NCBI GenBank assembly: GCA_019022495.1
Contig: JAFEKR010000032.1
Coordinates: forward strand, 434,001 to 498,000
Length of the DNA: 64,000 bases
Direction of reading: 5' to 3'
Source of the DNA: Epichloe hybrida
Taxonomy: Eukaryota; Ascomycota; Sordariomycetes; Hypocreales; Clavicipitaceae
Each line of letters begins with the position of its first letter. Position 1 is the stretch's first letter. Below, in pieces: positions 24,200 through 35,418 of the stretch. A program made the translations under genes and the position numbers. Under the pieces are notes generated by a model. It was not told the DNA's origin. It ran no database searches and saw only the letters and a list, made by a program, of their open reading frames with translations.

Positions 24200-24544
24200 A
24201 AAGAACTGCTTGGGAGCTTTGCAGGTTTTCAAGATCGGTCCGGGGCGGTGACTGCCACTCCACGCTCCAGTTTGTGCCCCTGGGGCAGAATGCTGCACTG
24301 GGTGACGTTGTCGGGGAGGGGAGAGCTTAGCTAACTCCACGGGTTAATTAATACCGGGTGCCGCCAAAGCACATGACCTCGTGTGCTGCCTGCTGCTAAC
24401 ACGCTTTTGGCGCGTCTCCCCGCTAAACCCATTAAACGCGTCACATCACGTCTGTAATCATCTCGAGGCGTACGGAGTACGCGGTGGCAAAGGCGTGTGT
24501 GTGTCTTCTTCACAATAGGCATTTATAGATGGGCACGCTTTCTC
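24200..24544. promoter_or_regulatory. Divergent promoter of the NDUFAF6-like gene and rad5
   Basis: 345 bp between two diverging start codons. It holds an ACGCGT box at 24436-24441 and a palindromic TACGGAGTA motif near 24473. Promoter role inferred from orientation. Confidence 0.6.
24436..24441. promoter_or_regulatory. ACGCGT box (MCB-like) upstream of rad5
   Basis: Palindromic ACGCGT about 105 bp upstream of the rad5 ATG, a usual distance for an MBF site at G1/S-induced replication and repair genes. Could be chance. Confidence 0.35.
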
Positions 24545-27500
24545 ATGCAGATGGGTTCCGCGACAGAGCCCCCTTCCAAGAAGAGGAGGTTTCTCCAGGA
24601 TCCCGACGAGGCTTCATCCGATCCTGTCCAATTCAGCCCGCGAGGCAGTGATTCGCCTGCGTCTGGCAAGCAATTGCTCAAGGACGACGACAATGACCGG
24701 CCGCATCGAGACGCACGCATTGCTCTTGCTGAGCTCGATGACAATGGTGCAATCAATCCAGGCAAGCCAAAAACTCCACGTGAGACGCCATCACGTCCAG
24801 AGTCCCCCATGAGTTTTGACAAGGATATGTTTGAGAGCTTCATTGGCGACAAAATCAGCAACGAGGTGCTCAACATTATCCGGGATACATGCGGCAACAA
24901 TCTGGAGAGAGCTGTCAACATGTACTTTGACGGCACGTACAAGAAGCTTTCATCCAAGAAGACTTTCGGGCCTCTCAGTCAACGGCAACCGCCGCCTGCT
25001 GCGTCCTCGAATGGACAGCAAACATCGCCCGTTTCGACAACTCCCCGAGGCAGTATGCCGCAAAGACGATACATAGGCGCCTTTGGTGTGGAAGGCTGGG
25101 TTACTCGCAGTGGGACGAACTTATTGAAGCATGGCGACATGGTTAAAATTGAGCGTCAGAGAATACAGCCACCGCCACCTCCGAAGACGAAAGCCAAACC
25201 CGGCGTTCCCAGCACGCCCACAAGAAAAAACACTGCTGCTTCGAGAAGAGTTGATGTCATCGTCCGATTCTCTACTCAGTCTGGGACAGAGATTGGTCGC
25301 TTGGCCAAGGATACCGCCAACTGGGTGTCAACCCTGCTTGATCAGAACGTTTGTTACCTGGAGGGAACTTGTGTTTACGCTCCCGAGCGACTACGAACCA
25401 ATGATACCGTGTTCCTGCAGCTGAGATGCTCATTACTCAAGTCTGCTTTTGACAATCGAAAGTTCAAGCTGGCAGATGACCGATCAACCACTATCTTTGA
25501 ACAGAGTGAAAGCACAGATGAGAAAGAGTTGAGGCTACGTCAGGTAGCATTAGTCAGATTATTTCAGGAAATCAATCTCCAGCCTACCAGGGCCAATGCG
25601 GCCGCGCAGGATGGACGAAAAGGGCTGCTTCAGGTGGCCGAAATGGAGGAACAAAAACAAAGAGAGGCCAAGAAAGTGGTCAACTCTGCTGCTCGAGAAT
25701 CCGGCTCCCCACCGAATTCATCAGACGCGGAAGAAGGTGGAGAACTAGAGCAGGATCAGCTGGATGCTTTGTACAAGAAGGCGCAATGCTTCGATTTTGA
25801 CACCCCGGAAGCCGAACCGGCCGATACCTTTGACATGACGCTGCGACCCTATCAAAAGCAGTCACTCTATTGGATGATGGCAAAAGAAAAAGACGAGAGA
25901 AGTAATCGCGAGCCATCCATGCATCCCCTTTGGGAGGAGTACCAGTGGCCCACTCAGGACGTGGACGACAAAGAGTTACCCGAAGTGCGAGGCCAGGCCA
26001 AGTTTTACGTGAATCCTTACTCCGGTGACCTGTCTCTTGATTTTCCAGTACAGGAGCAGCATTGCCTTGGTGGGGTTCTCGCCGATGAAATGGGTTTGGG
26101 CAAGACTATACAGATGCTCAGCCTTGTTCATTCCCATCGATCAGAAACCGCTCGTGAAATTCGACTCTCCAGTGGGGGTATCTCGACTGTCAATGAACTG
26201 GCTCGCTTGGGGGGCGGAAACTCATCTGGTATATCGGCTGCATCATGCACAACCTTGGTCGTGGCCCCCATGTCACTGTTGTCACAATGGCAGAGCGAGG
26301 CCGAAAAGGCTTCAAAGCAAGGCAGCATGAAGATTGAGCTTTACTATGGCAGCGATAAGACCAACAATCTGCAGGCACTCTGCAGCAGTTCCACCAACGC
26401 ATCTGCAGCCCCAGATCTAGTCATTACTAGCTATGGCGTTGTGCTGTCCGAGTTCACATCGGTGGTGGCCAAGAATGGCGACAAGTCGTTTCACAACGGT
26501 CTCTTCTCCTTGAAGTTTTTCCGCGTCATTCTCGATGAGGCTCATCACATCAAGAACCGGGGCGCCAAAACTGCTCGGGCGTGCTACGAGCTCTCTGCAA
26601 ACCACAGGTGGGTGTTGACGGGCACACCAATTGTGAACAAACTAGAAGATTTGTTCAGCTTGGTCCGATTCCTCGGCGTAGAGCCCTGGAACAACTTCTC
26701 CTTTTGGAAAACATTCATCACAGTTCCATTCGAGTCTGGCGACTTTGTACGCGCCTTGGATGTTGTCCAGACCGTGTTGGAGCCGCTAGTCATGCGAAGA
26801 ACAAAGGATATGAAGATGCCTAGCGGCCAACCGCTCGTTACGTTGCCACCGAAGCAGATTGACATTGTGGAGGTGGAACTGTCAAAGCCTGAGCGAGACA
26901 TTTACGACTACATCTTCAACAAGGCAAAGCGCACCTTGTCCAAGAATGTCGAGGCTGGAACGGTGATGAAGGCTTTCACCACCATTTTTGCCCAGATTCT
27001 GCGCTTACGGCAGACATGTTGTCACCCCATTCTCGTCCGAAACCGTGACATTGTGGCCGACGAGGTCGAGGCCGGCGCCGCAGCAGATGCAGCATCGGGC
27101 CTGGGCGACGACATGGACCTGGAGACGCTGGTGGCACACTTCACAGCCACGACGGACGACGTAGCCAAGGAGAAGTTCACGTACGGGGCCCATGCCCTCG
27201 AGGAGATCCGCAACGAAGCCGAAAAAGAATGTCCCCTGTGCTTCGACGAGCCCATGAACGACCAGACCGTCACTGGGTGCTGGCACTCAGCATGCAAGAA
27301 GTGCCTGCTAGACTTTATGAAACACGAAGGCGATCGGGGCGTAGTGCCGCGCTGTTTCAACTGTCGAGAGCCGCTCAGCCAGCGAGATTTGTTCGAGGTA
27401 GTCAAGCACGACGATGACACGGACGCCGGCTCCCCCAAGCCCAGAATCAGTCTCCAGAGGCTCGGAGTCAACCACTCTTCGGCCAAGGTGGCAGCCCTCA

Positions 27501-28094
27501 TGTCCGAGGTTCGCGCTCTCCGCAAACAGCACCCGCACATGAAATCCGTCGTCTTCTCGCAATTCACATCGTTTCTGTCCCTCATCGAGCCCGCCCTGAC
27601 GCGCGCCAATGTCAACTTTCTCCGTCTCGACGGCACCATGGCACAAAAGGCCCGCGCAGCCGTCCTAGGCGAATTTTCCGAGAAGAAGGGCTTCACAGTT
27701 CTTCTCATCAGTCTGCGCGCCGGCGGAGTCGGTCTGAACTTGACAAGCGCAGGACGAGTCTTCATGATGGATCCCTGGTGGAGTTTTGCCATTGAGGCGC
27801 AAGCCATCGATCGGGTGCACCGATTAGGTCAGGAGGACAGCGTCGTTGTCAAGAGGTTCATTGTCAAAGGGAGCGTGGAGGAGAGAATGCTGAGGATACA
27901 AGATCGGAAGAAGTTCATGTGAGTTTTTGCAATGGTTTCTCCTTGGGTCCTCATTCGCTCTGGACAACCAACCGCCTTTTGCATTGAATTTACGAGGCAC
28001 TAACTCGTGGTACAGCGCGACTTCCCTGGGAATGATGAATGACGAGGAAAAGAAATTGCAGCGCATCGAAGACATCAAAGAGCTACTCAGTTGA
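24545..28094 (+). CDS. rad5: Rad5/HLTF-type DNA helicase and E3 ubiquitin ligase
   Basis: Predicted 1,150-residue post-replication repair protein that remodels stalled forks and extends PCNA ubiquitin chains with Ubc13-Mms2. Two exons: 24545-27918 and 28016-28094; the intron has donor GTGAGT, branch site CTAAC and acceptor ACAG, giving the C-terminus EDIKELLS. A UBA-like segment (residues about 100-135, NEVLNIIRDTCGNNLERA) precedes the HIRAN domain (about 173-290, starting RRYIGAFGVEGWVTR). The SNF2 ATPase shows DEMGLGKT (514-521), DEAHH (664-668) and VLTGTPI. A C3HC4 RING lies between the helicase lobes at about 896-940 (CPLCFDEP to CFNCREPL), the diagnostic Rad5 layout. The second lobe ends with SAGRVFMMDPWW and DRVHRLGQ. 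An early basic KKRR patch may be a nuclear signal. The first ATG of the frame is 24545; 24551 is an alternative. Confidence 0.96.
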
Positions 28095-28415
28095 AGCATA
28101 ATCACAGTAGCTATTGTATCATTAGTCACCGAGTGGTCACTTACCTTGGGGGAGCATTTGTTGGCGCTTCTGGCGAACCGTGTTATGTGTGACGTGCTAC
28201 TATGGAGATAGGTGTGGGTGCTATAGATGAGCTACGAGATGGAACAGGAGGCACACATTATTACCACGGCATTTCATCGATTGCGTCTCTCTATTTACTG
28301 GAAATATAAAAGGTCATCATTTTCTCGTAACTAACTTTAGTCGTCTAAAATCACATCTCATCATTTCTCTTCACTTTTTAGGGGAGGAATCATCTTTTCT
28401 CTATGCCGCGTAAGT
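28095..28415. other. Convergent intergenic region between rad5 and the aldo-keto reductase gene
   Basis: 321 bp between two 3' ends; AT-rich with TTACT/TAAC runs. Terminators are expected, but no distinct element could be named. Confidence 0.45.
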
Positions 28416-29709
28416 TTACTTGATGAGGACCTGGGCCTTGGCATCCTTCTCCTTCTCGTCACCAAAGACATTAATGTTCCAAGAGGGGTTATCTACGTGT
28501 TGTTAGCACGGGGTTGCTGTGAACCATGGCCCAAAAGAAGGTGGTGGGAGAGGTGGAGACGTACAAGTCTTGGGGATGTTGAAGCGCTGAGGAGTCTCGC
28601 CAAGCTTGTTAAGGTCCTGGACTGCCTGGTCGTCGAGCTCAACTTCCTGGAAGTTCTCACGGATGCGAGAGGGGGTCACAGATTTGGGGATGACGGTGTG
28701 GTTGCCGAGAACGGACCAGGCGATGATGACTTGAGCGGCGGTGATGGTCTTGCCCTGGGCGGCTCCGAGACGGTCGGCAATGGCCTTGACCTCGGGGGTG
28801 TTGACGAGCAGAGGGACGTTCCAGCTGTTGTTGCCGAAGGCAGAGTAGGCTGTGACGATGATGTTCTTCTTGGCGCAGTAGTCAACCAGGGGGGGGTTGG
28901 GCAGGCGAGGGTGGCGCTCGATCTGGTTGACGGCGGGGACGACGCCAGTGGCAGCGATGACGCCTTCGAGCTGTTTCAATTGCGGACTTGTCAGTGAATG
29001 GGATGTTTTTCTTTTTTAGGAGGAGTTCAATTGTGTCCAAGTTACACGTACATGCTCAATGCTGAAGTTGGAGACACCGACAGAGCGGGTTTTGGACTTG
29101 GGGAGCTCTGTGACAGCTGTAGGGGTACAAAGAAGATGTGTTAGTTGACTGATGTGTAGGAGGAAGTCTTGACATGATTGTTGTAAACCCACCCTTCCAG
29201 GTCTGGGCAATGGTGACGCCACGGTTGAGTTCAACCTCACTGCCGTCGGCAACCTTGGGGAACATGTCGTCGCCAGACTTGAACGCAACGGGCCAGTGGA
29301 TGAGGTAGAGCTAAGCCAGGGGGAGGTCAGAAGTCGTGGTAGGTTGGAAGGAGCGGGCATAAGATGGGAGCGTAATCCGTACATCGAGGTAGTCGAGCTG
29401 CAGCTCGGCCAGGGTGTCATCAAGAGCAGCCTCGACATCCTGTGGGGCGTGCTTGTTATTCCACAGCTTGGAGGTGATGAAGATGTCCTCTCGCTTCAGG
29501 CCGGGAACATCAGCGAGTGCGCGCTTGATGCCCTCGCCGACTTCCTTCTGGTTGCCGTAGATCTTGGCCAGGTCAAGGTGACGGTAGCCGACCTTGAGAG
29601 CCTCATAGACACCGTTGCCGACCTCGCCGGGAGCGGCTTGCCAGGTGCCGTACCCAACACGGGGGATGGCATGGCCAGAGTTGAGAGTGATGGTCTTGCC
29701 GAAGGACAT
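28416..29709 (-). CDS. Aldo-keto reductase (Gcy1-like, NADPH-dependent)
   Basis: Predicted 330-residue cytosolic oxidoreductase that reduces aldehydes or ketones with NADPH; glycerol dehydrogenase/Gcy1-like enzymes are the closest remembered relatives, but the substrate is not determined. Five exons on the minus strand: 29709-29383, 29310-29193, 29116-29052, 28970-28565 and 28492-28416 (sum 993 bases, in phase). Donors are mostly GTACG; acceptors TAG or CAG. The catalytic tetrad is visible: Asp46, Tyr51 ([11 protein letters not shown]), Lys81 (TSKLW) and His114 (LYLIHWP). The [11 protein letters not shown] and AVNQIERHP motifs and the cofactor segment [15 protein letters not shown] follow. 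The intron splitting the catalytic region falls just before His114. Length is normal for the family. The start gives [12 protein letters not shown], a usual beginning. Confidence 0.93.
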
Positions 29710-31009
29710 TTTGCTGGGTTCTGGGGAGGGGATTTCTGGTCGATTTCTGGTAAAATTCTTGTCGATTTCTTGCGACTTGGAGAGGAGATGAAGGGAGGAG
29801 GAATCAAAGACTTCAAATCAAGAGAGAGGGGGGCGGCGGTACCTCCGGGGGTGGCTTAGGGAGCGTAGGGGAGGGCTCATGGCATGAGAGCACCAGAGCT
29901 CGAGTGGGTACGGCACCGTGATGAGTTCATTCCTACGCAACTGCTTCACCAATCCATTTCCCTTTTCCTTTTACCATGATTCCATGAATGGGTCCAACTC
30001 GTCCGACTCCGACTTGACGTCAATGGCAAGTGCGGGTTTGTGTGTGTTGTTGCGTAATACATTGTACATACATGTAGGCGTCGCCCCCGCTTCGAAAACG
30101 GCAGGAACCACCCTGAGTGATGTGATTTGATGGAGGTGGAGGGGCGGCGAGCACTTGCCCGACAGGACGCCGTATGTACATGTACATACATACATATATT
30201 ACATGGGCGCCAGAACCGGCAATGGAATGGCAAACCTGAAAGGCCACCTGAAAGGCTGAAAGGGGAGCTTACATGGAAAGGGGAGTTGAGAGGAGCATTT
30301 GTGGAAACGCAAACGAAGTCGATTCGCCACTATTTCTGAGGCTCAACCCCGTGGAGATGCCCAAAGGACCAAAGGTAGCATCAGCACCCGAGTTTGCCGG
30401 CGACGAACAAGTGCCGTTTCCCTCTCTTCCCTCTTCCCTCTTCCTTCTTCCCTCTTCCTTCTTCCCTCTTCCTTCTTCCCTGAAGTCCCCGCTGCGTCAC
30501 GGAGATCCCGGAGGAACAAGAAGGTTTTCCTTTCCACGTGGCTGTCCTGCCGTGTGACATGGCGCGTTGTTCATCTCGCGACGACCGTGTATGTATATTT
30601 GTTTGTGGGCGTAATAATCCAGGAAAAGCATTCAGGAAAAGCATTCAGGAAAAGTCACAGTAGTCCGTCCTGACTCCTGCATGTCCAAACAAGCCTGTTT
30701 GCGCAAACACGACGCCAAGTGACACAGGATCAGGCCGCCGCTCATATCCAAGTGCACGCGCACGCACCAAAAAGCACATTCTGCGGTTTGCCTCGCCAAC
30801 GCTGAACGCTGGCATGGCCGTGACATATCGCCCATTCGTTGTCACAAACGGCGAACCTTTGAAACGGATCATGTGGTCAACGCAGCATGCCATGCCATGG
30901 ACCGTTCCCAAACAACGAGAGTAGATTTTTGCTTCCTACGAGATGCCTTGTTCTGTAGACCGTACGTACTTACTCTCGCCTCGTTATATCTACCCGGTCA
31001 AGCGCAAAG
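29710..31009. other. Intergenic region with pyrimidine tract and short palindromes
   Basis: Promoter side of the aldo-keto reductase gene. Contains an alternating GTACATGTAC-type palindromic stretch near 30173-30195 and the CT tract listed separately. No gene is supported. Confidence 0.45.
30419..30481. repeat. Polypyrimidine tract of TTCCCTC/TTCCTTC units
   Basis: An uninterrupted C/T run built of heptamer-like TTCCCTC and TTCCTTC units. It is strand-asymmetric and could form triplex DNA or act as a promoter tract for the gene at 31,010; that role is inference. Confidence 0.85.
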
Positions 31010-31444
31010 ATGCAGCCAAGAACTCAGCAAGAAGCCTCCGTCGCAACCATGTCTGCTTGTTTTGTCAGCACGTCTCCTTCCGTCGACTCATCATCATCAT
31101 CGTCGTCGTCAGCAATGGTGCCGCGCAGTATACATTACCATCTGCACGCGAGAGACGATACGTCTCCCGGGATCGCGGCCCTCTACATCGTCCTGGGCGC
31201 CGTCATTGCCCTGGTGCTCACTTGCATCCTCCACTGGGGCTGTTTCGAGAACCACGTCTATCCCTTCAGACGGAGGCGTCGAAGGCCATCGAGCTCGATT
31301 CTCACTTCTGGTTGCCGCCATGGGACTCGCCATGGCCATCGTAGACGCAACCCCAGCCCGGTAGCTGTTCCTCTGGACACTTTGGATCCAGAGACGGGCG
31401 ATGTCACTCGTCTTAATAACGTACATTTGGGACAAACGACCTAG
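31010..31444 (+). CDS. Hypothetical small single-pass membrane protein
   Basis: Single-exon frame of 144 residues with a true ATG at 31010. Visible parts: a Ser-rich run (about residues 27-34), one strong hydrophobic segment at about 53-76 (GIAALYIVLGAVIALVLTCI), then an Arg cluster (RRRRRR, about 87-92) that would place the C-terminus in the cytosol by the positive-inside rule, and a tail containing PLDTLDPETGDVTRLNN. No known domain recognised. It may be a real lineage-restricted membrane protein or a chance frame; the well-formed membrane segment followed by basic residues favours a gene. Overlapping frames on both strands lack such structure. Confidence 0.45.
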   Translation: MQPRTQQEASVATMSACFVSTSPSVDSSSSSSSSAMVPRSIHYHLHARDDTSPGIAALYIVLGAVIALVLTCILHWGCFENHVYPFRRRRRRPSSSILTSGCRHGTRHGHRRRNPSPVAVPLDTLDPETGDVTRLNNVHLGQTT

Positions 31445-32391
31445 CTCGGAAGAAAAGAGACAAAACTTTTCCCAAGGTACATCCCGATCCAACATGGAGG
31501 AACCTGCTTCCCATCTTTTGTTTCCTATCATGGGCCGACGAAGCTGATTGACAAGAAGCCATTGTTGCTTTGGCTTGGACGAGGAGCAGGCCAACTGCGC
31601 TGGATGCAAGTCGACTATATTGCCTAATGCATACTCCCTCTATTCGGACTTTGCCGAGGTGGTCTCGGATTTCATTAGGCAGCCCCCCCCCCCCTGCCTT
31701 TGACCCGTAGACAACTTTGAGGTTAAGACGAAAAAGATACGAGATTCAACCAGCTTTCAATGGAGACGCCATTGCGCGAATAATTTCCGTGTACGATAAA
31801 TGAGAGTCTTTCGTCCACGCTTCTCTTTGAATCCACTTGCCTTGCCTGGCTCTTCAGCCGGTGCGACTCCTGCGGCGCCTTCTGCCGTTGCTGCGTGGGT
31901 AAATTCCCAACTTTTAGAAGAGCTCCTGGAGGATTTCACATGGTGGCGTCGATGTTTCCGATGCCCAAACTTAATAGAAGACAAGAAATGCCATCAGGAT
32001 GATGCCCATGGCGGTTCTGATTTGCATGTCGGTGTTGTCAGTCGGGTTGCTCGAGAATTGCCTCTTCCGGAAACCCAGCAGAGTCCAAACATGATACATC
32101 GAGAAACTCCAGCTATTAATAATCCGACACTTGCGCGAATCCATCACGCACCACCCCTATTTGTATCCAAATGACCATCACTGTGCCATGGGACACATGC
32201 GCGAATGGTTGAATCTCAACTCGGAATGGCCAACAAAGAATTTGTAAGGAAAGAAAACATAACGAGCCGAGTTTTGACAAACAATGTTGTTTAAGGCCCA
32301 AGTCTTCATCTACAAGTAGACATGTACTGTGTTTGGTCCTTCGTACTCTCTTCCCCCCCCTAGTTCGAGTCCATGTTCGTTCTCCAATGGC
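31445..32391. other. Intergenic region next to the compartment border
   Basis: A C-run lies at about 31683-31694. The open frame 31,800-32,174 has no domain and a composition unlike the neighbouring genes. Nothing else seen. Confidence 0.45.
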
Positions 32392-32874
32392 TCACTCCCT
32401 CCAGACCATGATCCCTTTTTCGTAGAGCCCTGTTACCAAACCCAGATTAGAATCCCCATCTCGTAGAGCGGTAGAGCTGGTCCTGAACTCTCCAATGGTT
32501 CTATACAGTGTTCTTAGTCCACTATCCTCTGTCCACTCGGCTACCCAACTTGGCGCACTCCCGTTGTGGCACTTGTCGAGCAGGGACGGATCCTTCAAGC
32601 AGACTCGACGAGCCTCCACCAGGCTCTCCAGACTAGGCGGATGAGGATGGCCGGCAATCAACAGTGCGCCTCTGGAGTCGGTAGATAGATTGTCGGGCAT
32701 GAAGGGGACATTGATCTTGCACGACAGCTCGAGTTTTCTGCTGGGGAGAATTGTGTAGAGTCGGACCTAGCAGGCATTGGTTGAGGCCACGGCCAGCACT
32801 GAAGAGTTGAGAAGCGTAATCCCGTTGGCAAATGGCACTCTGGCTACGGATGTCCGAGTCAAAAGTCGTGTCCC
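32392..32874 (-). pseudogene. 3' half of a paraoxonase/arylesterase-like gene, interrupted and truncated
   Basis: Reading the minus strand from 32874 gives a beta-propeller paraoxonase-like C-terminal half: FANGITLLNSSVLAVASTN, then VRLYTILPS, PFMPDNLSTDSRGALLIAGH, SAPSWVAEWTE and finally GLYEKGIMVWRE before the stop. Two of these, PDNLS..G.L.IAGHP and the final G.Y..G..VW, are family-typical. An in-frame TAG at 32769-32767 breaks the frame between ASTNAC and VRLYT; a CAG codon there would keep it open, and the change fits CpA to TpA. A plausible splice acceptor CAG sits just upstream of 32874, but beyond it the DNA becomes AT-rich and no N-terminal half is readable. Family-length members need roughly twice this sequence. 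An unspliced short intron is a less likely reading of the stop. Confidence 0.72.
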
Positions 32875-33564
32875 CTGCACAAGTCCTAGACAAGGATCTA
32901 ATTAGCTAGCAGGGTTATAATCTCACTAGGTAAATTAAATAAGAGGCTTACCTCTTCTCTAGTTCCTCTCTCTTTACTTACTTTTACTACTAGTTTGTCA
33001 AGTGGAAAACAACACCCCAAAAGACACAATACTAGCCCACGATCGCAAGTAGCTCTAGAGCCTACATATAACAGAGAGGTTAATTAACTTAATAGTATTA
33101 ATCAAAATAATAGCTAGGAATATCTTATTATATAGAGATATCCTAGATTAAATAGTCTATTAGATTAGAAGTAATATCTTAAATAAATAAGGGAAGGTAA
33201 AATCTTAATTTATCTTATAGTAAACATAAGTATAATCTTAGGTAAAGCAAAACTTAGGGTAATCTTAAGAATCTTATAAGGTATATAAATTACTATTAAA
33301 GAGTTTATTTATAAGTAGTCTCTTTATAAATTAAGTAATTCTCTTACCTTAATAACTAATATTATTATCCCTTATTATAATATCTCTATCCTTAAACCCT
33401 TAGCACTTATTATTATAATTATATTTTAGGCATATATCTTATAATATATAACACCTCCCTAGGTATATACTAGTTACCCTTAACTAGTTATATATACTAA
33501 AACCTAAAAGCACCCTATAAGTATAGTTAGTAACTAATATTATATAAAAAGGGTAAAGGGATTA
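32875..33564. other. AT-rich border segment of unknown origin
   Basis: AT-rich sequence with TTAATTAA and TATA-like words and many stops on all frames, in the same style as the transposon block to the right. A less AT-rich patch at about 32995-33065 (GTGGAAAACAACACCCC and neighbours) stands out. No element end or coding similarity could be identified. It is probably a remnant of an older repeat. Confidence 0.5.
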
Positions 33565-33650
33565 TGTTAGAACAAAGGTAATATCAATCGCGCGTCGCAG
33601 CCGCAATTACCTAGCAAAAGCTTAGGCCACGCGCGCGCCCTATATATAAC

Positions 33651-33684
33651 GAGTTCTGCTAATCGGAGCTGTACGGAAAAACCG
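33651..33684. repeat. Left terminal inverted repeat of the MULE
   Basis: 34 bp, exact inverted match to 38693-38726. Confidence 0.93.
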
Positions 33685-34820
33685 CAATAATCCGTACCTA
33701 TAATTGTGATGCGCCCACATCCCACATCCCACCCCTCCGCACCTAATTTATATGGGGCGCCATGGCAAAAAAAATATCACGTGATATCGCAAGGCTACGC
33801 AAGGCAGTCCGCCCACCCGCCTAGCTAGGCGAATTTCTTCCTCCTTTAACATTAATTATTACAATTAATAAACTTATTAATAACATAATAATCTTTACTA
33901 CTATTAGCTCTTAAGCTATATTCCTACTTTTATAATACCTTAGATTATTCGTAATACCTATATTTTTAATAATATTATTATGCCTTATGGCGTAGAGCTT
34001 AATTAACACCATAAAGGCGATAATATCCCTAAACTACCCACTTCTCTGTAGTTTAGCATATTTAATAAGCTCTATACCTTTCTATAGTAATAAGGCTATA
34101 TAAATAGTATAGCCTTTATTAAGAAATCTAGTAGTAATTATCACAAAGTTAATAGGGCACGTATAGTAATATATATCTTGCTCTGTTATAACTATAGCCG
34201 CTAGTGGCCTTCTGAATCCCTAGGGATTTATTAGGTAGCTACTTACCTTACTAACTACCTATTTTAATTACACGCAAGCTATAACTAGTAGATAAATAAC
34301 ACTTAGTTATACGCTATAATCCCTAGATAGCATTATTATAATTACAGGCGTTCCCTAGACCCTATGGCTTATCCTATTTATCACCGCCGTACAGCGGTAT
34401 ATAAGGCTTTAATTCGCGAGATAACGCTGCTATAGGGCGTTTAGGCCCGCGAGGCCACCGAATTATTATACCTTAAGCACCTAGATATACTAATTATAGC
34501 TAAGGATATCTCTAATAAGCGTTAATTAGTGCGTTAAGAAGCCCTAGGACTTTACTTAGGTATACAACGCTTTATGAAGGCCTTATAAGCAGAGCTTTGT
34601 ACTACACTACACTACATCTTGTAGTATTTGTAGTGTAGTATAGTATACTACACTACACTACATACTACACTACACTACATACTACACTACACTACATACT
34701 ACACTACACTACATACTACACTACACTACATACTACACTACAATGAAATTTTTCTACTACATGTAGTATTTGTAGTATTTTGTAGTATTTGTAGTATTTT
34801 GAATTTTTTAATAATATAAT

Positions 34821-35040
34821 AGCTTATACTAGCTTATACTAGCTTATAGCTTATAATAGCTTATAATAGCTTATAATAGCTTATAATAGCTTATAATAGC
34901 TTATAAGCTTATAATAGCTTATACTAGCTTATAATAGCTTATACTAGCTTATAATAGCTTATACTAGCTTAGAATAGCTTAGAATAGCTTAAAATAGCTT
35001 AAAATAGCTTAAAATTACTTAGAATAAGTAAGAATAGCTT
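34821..35040. repeat. Decanucleotide array (AGCTTATAAT/AGCTTATACT variants)
   Basis: About twenty tandem units inside the hAT-like element. Variants AGCTTATACT, AGCTTATAAT, AGCTTAGAAT and AGCTTAAAAT appear in blocks, so the array seems to have grown by local duplication. Confidence 0.88.
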
Positions 35041-35418
35041 TTATTACTTTATAATATTATAAGTGTTAAAGTTTAATTAAGTTTAAATAATAAATAAATA
35101 ACTTAAATAAAAACATTAGTAAGTATTAGTAAATTACTATAGAAAAAGCTTTACTTTTTAGTTATTTAGTATTTTAAGGTTTATAAAAATATTAGTAAAA
35201 TAAAATACTTTTCTTTCTTATGTTTTTTTAAAATAATATTTAAAATAATAATAGTAAAAATATATTATTTACCTTAGTTAGCTTTCTATATAGCTAGTAC
35301 TAGTACTTTAGCTATAATAGTAATAATAATAATAATAAACTTTAATATCTCTTTTTTCTTTAACTAGATTATAAAAAAAGTATAAAAGCTAGTAATAAAT
35401 AAAAGATATATCTAACAA

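Noticed and set aside
24200..24340. Longer N-terminus for the NDUFAF6-like protein
   Set aside because: The open frame upstream of 24199 starts at GTG; the first ATG gives a good mitochondrial presequence.
31800..32174. 124-codon open frame
   Set aside because: No recognisable motif and no supporting splice or composition signal.
32767..32769. Reading the TAG in the paraoxonase-like frame as the end of an intron
   Set aside because: Family-like sequence continues in the same frame on both sides without a gap, so a nonsense change is simpler; not fully excluded.
1..33000. tRNA genes in the left compartment
   Set aside because: Words resembling a B box (for example near 1961 and 22589) lie in coding or unstructured sequence without a matching A box or acceptor stem.
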